This document shows, one piece after another, positions 1 to 4,296 of a stretch of 12,498 nucleotides of DNA (its first letter is position 1; every line of letters starts with the position of its first letter). Source of the stretch: an uncultured Bacilli bacterium. Lineage in GTDB: Bacteria; Bacillota_I; Bacilli_A; RF39; UBA660. The notes beneath the pieces are model-generated. The model was not told where the DNA came from. It worked only from the letters and a program-made list of their open reading frames with translations, and searched no databases. The translations under genes were made by a program, and so were the position numbers. The stretch is from the NCBI GenBank assembly GCA_934132915.1, contig CAKPAK010000045.1:1-12498 (forward strand), given 5' to 3'.

Positions 1-45
1 AAAAAGCTCTCTAAAGCCTTTCAAAATAAGGGTTAGGGAGTTTTT
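1..45. terminator. Likely bidirectional hairpin terminator at window edge
   Basis: An imperfect inverted repeat pairs 1-18 with 31-45. Five A:T pairs are followed by a CTCTCTAA / TTAGGGAG stem with one G:U pair and a bulged G at 6; C17 and C18 can pair with G32 and G31. The A-run at 1-5 and the T-run at 41-45 would give a U-tail in either direction. It probably ends transcripts arriving from the left, outside the window, and may also serve minus-strand transcripts running on from the comK-like gene. The left flank is cut by the window edge. Confidence 0.5.
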
Positions 46-423
46 ATCCTTTAAAAAGTGTCAAAGATGAGATTATAACATAAAAACCAATATTTTATAA
101 GGGATTTAACAAATTTTTTTTAATATTTTGTTACAGTTCGATCAGATAAAATAAAAGATAAAAGCTATTTTTGCAACAAATAGTATAAAAATACCAAAAA
201 AAATTAAAATAAACTTAAAAATTTATATTTTCAATTAATTGATATATTTAAAAAGCACAAATTATACCTTTTATTTATGAAAATTGGATTGAAAAATTCA
301 TTCTTTAACTGAACTGCAACAATATTTTGATTATTTAAAACTATTAAAACATACTACAAACTATTAAAAAAAAGCTGCATAAGTTACTTATTCTCATAAC
401 AACTTTCTTTCAAAATTAAAAAG
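46..423. other. AT-rich non-coding stretch
   Basis: No convincing ORF with a ribosome binding site is seen on either strand. The stretch contains long A and T runs. It also has two copies of AAACTATTAAAA (338-349 and 358-369) exactly 20 bp apart, and one isolated AAAA-N5-TTTT motif (160-172) resembling half of a ComK box but without a partner at the usual spacing. No tRNA or riboswitch-like structure was recognised. The comK-like gene ends into this stretch. Confidence 0.5.
366..391 (-). terminator. Weak possible terminator for comK-like gene
   Basis: On the minus strand a short ATAAG/CTTAT stem (379-383 with 387-391, 3-nt loop) is followed by five bases and then a run of eight Ts (complement of A366-A373). 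The stem is only five A/T-rich pairs and is separated from the T-run, so the call is weak. The edge hairpin at 1-45 could be the true end of the transcript. Confidence 0.25.
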
Positions 424-921
424 TCATGTTAAATTATCAACATTAATGTCCACATTCACACATTTTGAAAAATCTTTTCTTTTACTTAATAAAGTTTCTA
501 ACTTCAAACAGCGTAAAAATTGATTGTCAATCATATTATATTTTATATCAACACATAAGTTTCGATTATTTTTAAAAAATAATTTAGACTTATTAGAATC
601 AACCTTAAAGTAATTAAGTAAATTTTGATAAGAAACCCATGTACTACTTCTGTTGATACAACTAGAAATTGGAAAAAATATAATATTTCTACTATCCTCA
701 ATAACAATTGGAACTTTTTTATTAATGCCTATAATTGTTTTTGTTGCATCCCTTCTACCTTCAAAAGTTGCTCCAAAAAACATACAACTATTTTTAATAA
801 TTGTTAACGGAGGCATTTTCACTATAAACTCTCCATCATACTCATAAACCTTTGAAGTAGCAGCACCATAGGGAGCTATCATCAAAGTTTCCAAATTAAC
901 TTCATAGCTATCTAATATCAT
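424..921 (-). CDS. comK: ComK-family competence transcription factor
   Basis: This is a 165-residue homologue of ComK, the DNA-minor-groove-binding master activator of late competence (DNA uptake) genes in Bacillus. From memory of the family, these blocks match: SYEVN (5-9), a PPLTIIKNSCMFFGATFEGRRDAT block (37-60), a VPIVIEDSRNIIFFPISS block (70-87), WVSY (95-98), and an IKYNMIDNQFLRCLKLETLL block (126-145). Bacillus subtilis ComK is about 192 residues, so the C-terminus is short here. The FMLYPK segment through which MecA targets ComK for ClpCP degradation is not recognisable at the equivalent place (after DF, 150-151). The start has an AAAGGGGGG ribosome binding site 7 nt upstream (929-937). 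The gene follows dnaN on the same strand but is separated by a terminator and has its own promoter region. It is the only complete gene here ending in TGA. Family membership is quite sure; an active competence role is inferred. Confidence 0.85.
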   Translation of the reverse strand: MILDSYEVNLETLMIAPYGAATSKVYEYDGEFIVKMPPLTIIKNSCMFFGATFEGRRDATKTIIGINKKVPIVIEDSRNIIFFPISSCINRSSTWVSYQNLLNYFKVDSNKSKLFFKNNRNLCVDIKYNMIDNQFLRCLKLETLLSKRKDFSKCVNVDINVDNLT

Positions 922-934
922 AAAATATCCCCCC

Positions 935-961
935 TTTCAATTTCTAAATTAGAAATTAAAA
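935..961. repeat. Palindrome over comK -10 region, possible operator
   Basis: AATTTCTAAATTAGAAATT (939-957) has 9-bp perfect arms around a central A. The symmetry extends by three further pairs (935-937 with 959-961) after one mismatch. It covers the proposed -10 hexamer and reaches close to the ribosome binding site, a position suited to a dimeric repressor. No known operator was recognised. In such AT-rich DNA some palindromes arise by chance. Confidence 0.45.
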
Positions 962-976
962 ACTATTAAAGCACAA
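948..976 (-). promoter_or_regulatory. Putative sigma-A promoter of comK-like gene
   Basis: On the minus strand TTGTGC (-35, 971-976) is separated by 17 bp from TCTAAT (-10, 948-953, five of six consensus bases). The predicted start is near 941, giving a leader of about 20 nt that contains the AAAGGGGGG ribosome binding site. The weak -35 fits a promoter that needs an activator; the three TGTCGAA motifs begin only 5 bp upstream of it. Confidence 0.5.
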
Positions 977-980
977 AACT

Positions 981-1010
981 TTGTCGAATTTTGTCGAAAA
1001 TTGTCGAAAA
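981..1010. promoter_or_regulatory. Three tandem 10-bp repeats matching the Spo0A (0A) box
   Basis: Three exact TTGTCGAA units begin at 981, 991 and 1001, so the period is exactly 10 bp, about one helical turn. The core TGTCGAA (982-988, 992-998, 1002-1008) is identical to the known 0A box recognised by the response regulator Spo0A, which binds tandem boxes at this spacing. Relative to the predicted comK start near 941 they lie at about -41 to -67, a normal activator position. The match is seen directly; binding by Spo0A is inferred, since no spo0A gene is in the window. Confidence 0.65.
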
Positions 1011-1083
1011 ATCACAAAAACAATACAAAATAATTAGTTAACCTACTTTGCATAATTCATTATTTCGAAAAAATATTGCATAT

Positions 1084-1127
1084 AAAAAAGTTATAAAGAA
1101 CAAAAATCCTATTTCCTTATAACTTTT
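1084..1127 (-). terminator. Terminator after dnaN
   Basis: AAAAGTTATAA (1086-1096) and TTATAACTTTT (1117-1127) form an 11-bp perfect stem with a 20-nt loop. On the minus strand the stem runs straight into a T-tract (complement of A1084-A1089). It lies about 55 bp past the dnaN stop and separates dnaN from the comK-like gene. Confidence 0.65.
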
Positions 1128-1182
1128 ATTTAATTTTATCCAAAAATAAAATCCTTTTTACCCCATATTCAATTTTTCACAA

Positions 1183-2298
1183 CTAATAAGTTTTTATAGG
1201 TAACACTAATTGTATCAACGAATCATCTTCATTTGATTTGATAATAATTGGACTATTATCGTTATTCATACATAGTTGAACGCTAGAAGTTTCAAAACTC
1301 TTAATACTATCTAACATATATTTAGAACTAAAAGCGATAGAGATTTCGTCATTACTATCTACCAACATTTTTTCTTCTACTTTACCAATTTCAGGAGAAT
1401 TTGAAGATATAACTAAATTGTTTTTTATTAATTCTAATCGAATAATATTTTTATCTCTATCAGAAGTAAGCAAAGATGCTCTGTCAATCATTTCAAATAA
1501 ACCGTTACTATCACAACATACTTGAACCTCAAAATCAACAGGTATTATAGAAGAAGTTGCAGGATATGTTCCGCTTAATAATCGAGATAAGAATAAAATA
1601 TTTTTATATTTAAACAATACTTTGTTTTCAAAAATGTGCATCTCTAAACTTTCTTTATCGTCTCCGATTATTCTATCAAGTTCTAATAAATTTTTTCCAG
1701 GAATCACAATATTGATTTTGTACCCCAATTCTTTATCTAAATATATCGTTTTTTTTGCCAATCTATATGAATCTGTTGCAATTACTTCCATAATATTATT
1801 CTCAATTCTAAAATTAATACCTGTCAACAATGGTCTAGATTCATTTTTTGAAGTTGCAAAAAAAGTTTGCGCAATAATCTTTTTTAAAACATTAGTTTTT
1901 AAAATAATTGGTTCACTAGTTTGTTCTAAATCTAAATTTGGGAATTCACTAGAATTGATTCCATTTAAATTAAATTCTGTATTAGCAGTACTTACAATCA
2001 TCTTATTTTCATCCATTACTTCAATAGTAATATCAGTGTTAGGAAGTTTTTTTATAATTTCGACGATATACTTCCCGCCAATTACGACACTACCACACTC
2101 AAATATTTCAACAATATCACTTTTCGGAATAAAACATTGAATAGAAATATCAGTATCACTGGCTGATAGATATAATCCTTCTTCTGTAAGATCAAATTTA
2201 ATTCCAGTTAGAATAGGAATTAAATTTCTAGGAGAAATAGCTCTTGAAGCATGATATAAACTCTCTAACAAAATTTCTTGTTTAATTATGAATTTCAT
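1183..2298 (-). CDS. dnaN: DNA polymerase III beta subunit (sliding clamp)
   Basis: DnaN forms the ring-shaped dimer that tethers the replicative polymerase to DNA and serves as a docking platform for many repair proteins. The 371-residue length is normal, covering three repeated clamp domains (about 1-120, 125-245, 246-371). Recognisable features are the N-terminal MKFIIKQEILLESLYHASRA and ISPRNLIPILTGI segments, a NESRPLLTGI stretch starting domain 2, and the typical C-terminal LPIKTY that lines the protein-binding pocket. The start has an AAGGA ribosome binding site (2305-2309) 6 nt upstream. It lies downstream of dnaA as in most bacteria, but the gap between them is filled with DnaA boxes. 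A hairpin terminator follows. The usual downstream yaaA, recF and gyrB are missing. Confidence 0.97.
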   Translation of the reverse strand: MKFIIKQEILLESLYHASRAISPRNLIPILTGIKFDLTEEGLYLSASDTDISIQCFIPKSDIVEIFECGSVVIGGKYIVEIIKKLPNTDITIEVMDENKMIVSTANTEFNLNGINSSEFPNLDLEQTSEPIILKTNVLKKIIAQTFFATSKNESRPLLTGINFRIENNIMEVIATDSYRLAKKTIYLDKELGYKINIVIPGKNLLELDRIIGDDKESLEMHIFENKVLFKYKNILFLSRLLSGTYPATSSIIPVDFEVQVCCDSNGLFEMIDRASLLTSDRDKNIIRLELIKNNLVISSNSPEIGKVEEKMLVDSNDEISIAFSSKYMLDSIKSFETSSVQLCMNNDNSPIIIKSNEDDSLIQLVLPIKTY

Positions 2299-2339
2299 TA
2301 TATTTCCTTCTTTCTAATATATTATAGTATTTATTATAA
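2299..2339. other. Candidate DNA unwinding element of oriC
   Basis: Directly beside two abutting DnaA boxes (2340-2357) lies a stretch made only of A and T apart from a few bases, rich in TATAAT-like steps. In B. subtilis the unwinding site has the same position, between the dnaA-side boxes and dnaN. Some CTA/TAG trinucleotides are present on the side leading away from the boxes, but a regular DnaA-trio array is not clear. Confidence 0.5.
2321..2338 (-). promoter_or_regulatory. Possible dnaN promoter -10 elements
   Basis: Two exact TATAAT hexamers on the minus strand (2321-2326 and 2333-2338) lie at suitable distances from the dnaN start. No good -35 was found: TTTCCA is present but 15 bp from the nearer hexamer, and the sequence is shared with a DnaA box. 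If used, DnaA bound at 2340-2357 would touch the -35 region. Readthrough from dnaA is equally possible, and the hexamers may simply reflect the AT-rich unwinding region. Confidence 0.35.
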
Positions 2340-2437
2340 TGTGGAAACTGTGGATAACTTAGTAAAGCCCTTATTTTTAAGCTTTTTTTTTCCACAAGCA
2401 TTGTGGATTTTTTAAATTTTATCCACAACTATCCACA
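2340..2437. promoter_or_regulatory. DnaA-box cluster between dnaA and dnaN (oriC part)
   Basis: Six boxes are seen. Two are perfect TTATCCACA: 2349-2357 (minus) and 2419-2427 (plus). Near matches are 2388-2396 (plus, TTTTCCACA), 2429-2437 (plus, CTATCCACA), 2340-2348 (minus, GTTTCCACA) and 2402-2410 (minus, AAATCCACA). The minus pair 2340-2357 abuts and points toward the AT-only stretch. This matches the incC-type half of a bipartite Bacillus-like origin. Confidence 0.85.
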
Positions 2438-2440
2438 GTT

Positions 2441-3835
2441 TTAGGGTGATAACTGTTGTTTTAGTTCTTTAATTACAATTTTTAGTTGTTCGTTAGTTTG
2501 CAAATCACTCTCTATTTTTCGATATGAACTCATGATAGTAGAATGATCTCTTCCCCCAAAATAAGTTCCTATTTTGGGAAATGACTCATTTGCTAAAGTT
2601 CTACATAAGTAAATTGCAACTTGCCTAGGATAATTAATGTTTTGACTTCTTTTTTTTCCTTTAATATCATCTAAAGTAATTTTAAAATAGTCGCATACTA
2701 CCGTTTGAATCCGATGAACATCGTTCTTGTAAACACTTCTATCCGTTAATTGATCTTTTAGAGCATCAACGGCCGTATCAAGATCAACAACTCCTTTATT
2801 CATCATTAGAGCATAAGCAAATACTCTTGTAATTGCTCCCTCTAGTTGTCGAACATCAGAGGCAAAGTTATTTGCAATATATTCAATAACTTCTTTGGGG
2901 ATATCTTTAGCAGATTCTTGATGAGCAATTTTTCTTTCTAAAATACTTATTCTAAGATCGAAGTCTGGAGGAGTAATATTGGCAGTTAGCCCCCAATTAA
3001 AACGCGTGAGCAATCTATTTTCAAGCATTTTTAAATCATCAACAGAGCGATCAGAGGCAATAATAATCTGTTTATTCTCATTGTACAGTTCATTAAAAGT
3101 ATGAAAAAATTCTTCTTGCCCTTTCGTAGCATTCCCAAGAAATTGTATATCATCAATCATCAATACATCTATGTTACGATATTTTGATTTGAATTTCTCA
3201 ATTTCTGTAAAATTTTCTTTACCATTGCTACGTACGGCATTAATAAAATCATTTACGAATTTATCACTAGAAATATACAAAACTTTTAAATTTGAATTTT
3301 CGATTATATAGTTTCCGATAGAATGCATAAGGTGCGTTTTTCCAAGGCCACTTTTTCCATATAAAAACAAAGGATTGTAAGCTTTTCCGGGCTTTTCTGC
3401 TACTGCCATAGAAGCAGTAAAAGCAAAACGATTAGAATTTCCAACGATAAAATTATTAAAATTATACTCTTTATTTAAGTTAGTTTCTTCAAATAATTGA
3501 TTTTGAGATAAATTTTTGTCTGTGAGAGAGGGAAATTTTTCTTTTTTATCTTTTTGATTAATGAGTTCTTCTTCTTTTTTTTCTTCCCACTCGTTTTCTA
3601 AAATAAAGTCAAAATCGTAGTTTTTTCCAGTCAATACCTTAAATTTTTCTTCTATAATATCTATAAAATTATCCATCAAATGTTTTTTATGAACTGGCAT
3701 TGGAACAATAATGATAGCAGTATTGTCATTCATTGATACTAATTTAGTACCTCGAAACCAAGTTTCATAAGATAAAGATGAAATACTTTTTTTTATTATA
3801 TCAAGAAACTTTTCCCATAAATCATCGTTATCCAT
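2441..3835 (-). CDS. dnaA: Chromosomal replication initiator protein DnaA
   Basis: DnaA binds the boxes on both sides of its own gene, oligomerises with ATP and opens the origin. With the start chosen here it has 464 residues. Domain I is about 1-80 (LWEKFLDIIKKSI, ETWFRG), followed by a charged linker. The AAA+ domain III carries Walker A GKSGLGKTH at 160-168 and Walker B LMIDDIQ at 225-231. Domain IV carries the DNA-binding signature GGRDHSTIM at about 427-435. An in-frame ATG exists 63 bp upstream (3898), but the sequence before 3835 has GGGAGGG with GGAGG 7 nt from the ATG, MDNDDLWEKF is the family-like N-terminus, and both candidate promoters would start transcription inside the extension. 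The upstream start is therefore unlikely. Confidence 0.97.
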   Translation of the reverse strand: MDNDDLWEKFLDIIKKSISSLSYETWFRGTKLVSMNDNTAIIIVPMPVHKKHLMDNFIDIIEEKFKVLTGKNYDFDFILENEWEEKKEEELINQKDKKEKFPSLTDKNLSQNQLFEETNLNKEYNFNNFIVGNSNRFAFTASMAVAEKPGKAYNPLFLYGKSGLGKTHLMHSIGNYIIENSNLKVLYISSDKFVNDFINAVRSNGKENFTEIEKFKSKYRNIDVLMIDDIQFLGNATKGQEEFFHTFNELYNENKQIIIASDRSVDDLKMLENRLLTRFNWGLTANITPPDFDLRISILERKIAHQESAKDIPKEVIEYIANNFASDVRQLEGAITRVFAYALMMNKGVVDLDTAVDALKDQLTDRSVYKNDVHRIQTVVCDYFKITLDDIKGKKRSQNINYPRQVAIYLCRTLANESFPKIGTYFGGRDHSTIMSSYRKIESDLQTNEQLKIVIKELKQQLSP

Positions 3836-3883
3836 GATAATCCCTCCCACGCTCATTACAATATTACCATAAAAGTATTTTTT

Positions 3884-3911
3884 TTTATAAAAATTCATTA
3901 TAAAGTAACAA
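3884..3911 (-). promoter_or_regulatory. Putative dnaA promoter
   Basis: On the minus strand TTGTTA (3906-3911), 16 bp and TATAAA (3884-3889) give a fair sigma-A promoter with a start near 3877 and a leader of about 40 nt. A perfect TATAAT also lies at 3897-3902 but has no good -35. The -35 lies inside the inner arm of the 13-bp inverted repeat 3902-3932, and a DnaA box (3930-3938) abuts it, so autoregulation is plausible. Confidence 0.45.
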
Positions 3912-3932
3912 AAAATTGATTTTTGTTACTTT
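3902..3932. repeat. 13-bp perfect inverted repeat at dnaA promoter
   Basis: AAAGTAACAAAAA (3902-3914) pairs perfectly with TTTTTGTTACTTT (3920-3932) around a 5-nt centre (ATTGA). It overlaps the proposed dnaA -35 and the first base positions of a DnaA box. On the minus strand it is not followed by a U-tract, so it does not look like a terminator for the upstream gene. It may be an operator or a structural part of the origin. Confidence 0.6.
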
Positions 3933-4114
3933 TCCACAGCTTTTTTCTTTATATTTTTAAAGGAATGAGTAATGTTTTCCACACTTTTCCACAGGTACTT
4001 ATAAACAGGTGATTGTGGAAAAGTAGAGAAAAAGTGAATATTTGTGGAAAACTGAACAATTGTAATAAAGTAAAGGGAATAGAATAAGAAATAATCCACA
4101 GTGCTTGTGGACTA
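3930..4114. promoter_or_regulatory. DnaA-box cluster upstream of dnaA (oriC part)
   Basis: Seven boxes are seen: TTTTCCACA at 3930-3938, 3975-3983 and 3985-3993 (plus) and at 4014-4022 and 4043-4051 (minus), TAATCCACA at 4092-4100 (plus), and TAGTCCACA at 4106-4114 (minus). The pair 3975/3985 is 10 bp apart. The last two form an inverted repeat TCCACA-N5-TGTGGA. Plus-strand and minus-strand boxes face each other. With the cluster on the other side of dnaA this makes a bipartite origin, like incA/incB and incC of B. subtilis. Confidence 0.85.
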
Positions 4115-4268
4115 TTTGATCATCAAATTTCGAATAACCAATTATTTTAGTTAATAAAATCAAAATGTCTAAGATTTTTACTTTTTTGAGATACTTAAAA
4201 AAGTATTAAATTATGCTTTTAAATATTAGTTAATAATTTTTTTTGATTTGATTAAATGGCGTCTTTAT
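4115..4268. other. AT-rich origin flank with several inverted repeats
   Basis: No gene is seen between the upstream DnaA boxes and the end of the herA-like gene. The stretch holds ATTTGAT-C-ATCAAAT (4114-4128), ATTTTA/TAAAAT (4144-4149 with 4155-4160), AAAATC/GATTTT (4156-4161 with 4173-4178) and a 9-bp TACTTTTTT/AAAAAAGTA (4179-4187 with 4197-4205). It also contains a direct repeat TTAGTTAATAA at 4147-4157 and 4226-4236. The role is unknown; it may be part of the origin. Confidence 0.45.
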
Positions 4269-4295
4269 AAAAAACACTAATATAATCAATATAGT
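4269..4295 (-). terminator. Possible terminator after herA-like gene
   Basis: On the minus strand ACTATAT pairs with ATATTAGT (4289-4295 with 4276-4283, one bulged base, 5-nt loop). One base further is a run of six Ts (complement of A4269-A4274). It begins one base after the stop codon. The stem is AT-rich and weak, but the tail is good. Confidence 0.4.
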
Positions 4296-4296
4296 T

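Noticed and set aside
160..172. AAAA-N5-TTTT as a ComK box
   Set aside because: Functional ComK sites need two such motifs at defined spacing; no partner at 8, 18 or 31 bp was found, and single motifs are expected by chance in this composition.
394..426. UGA read as tryptophan (code 4)
   Set aside because: All tryptophans in the long conserved genes are TGG and no in-frame TGA interrupts them; CGG and AGG also fit arginine at conserved positions in Jag and MnmE.
625..847. Two short plus-strand ORFs of 60 and 64 codons
   Set aside because: They lie opposite the comK-like gene, lack ribosome binding sites and have no family features.
1622..2140. 172-codon plus-strand ORF
   Set aside because: It is antisense to dnaN; the hydrophobic composition is an artefact of the opposite strand.
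2847..2853. Another TGTCGAA (0A-box-like) motif
   Set aside because: It lies inside dnaA, in codons for the conserved VRQLEG segment, is single, and is explained by coding sequence.
3836..3898. 21-residue N-terminal extension of DnaA from the ATG at 3898
   Set aside because: The ribosome binding site GGGAGGG and family-like MDNDDLWEKF N-terminus point to 3835, and both candidate promoters start transcription downstream of 3898.
3836..4296. A parS centromere site or CRISPR repeats in the origin gap
   Set aside because: No sequence close to TGTTCCACGTGAAACA is present, and the short repeats are not regularly spaced with unique spacers.
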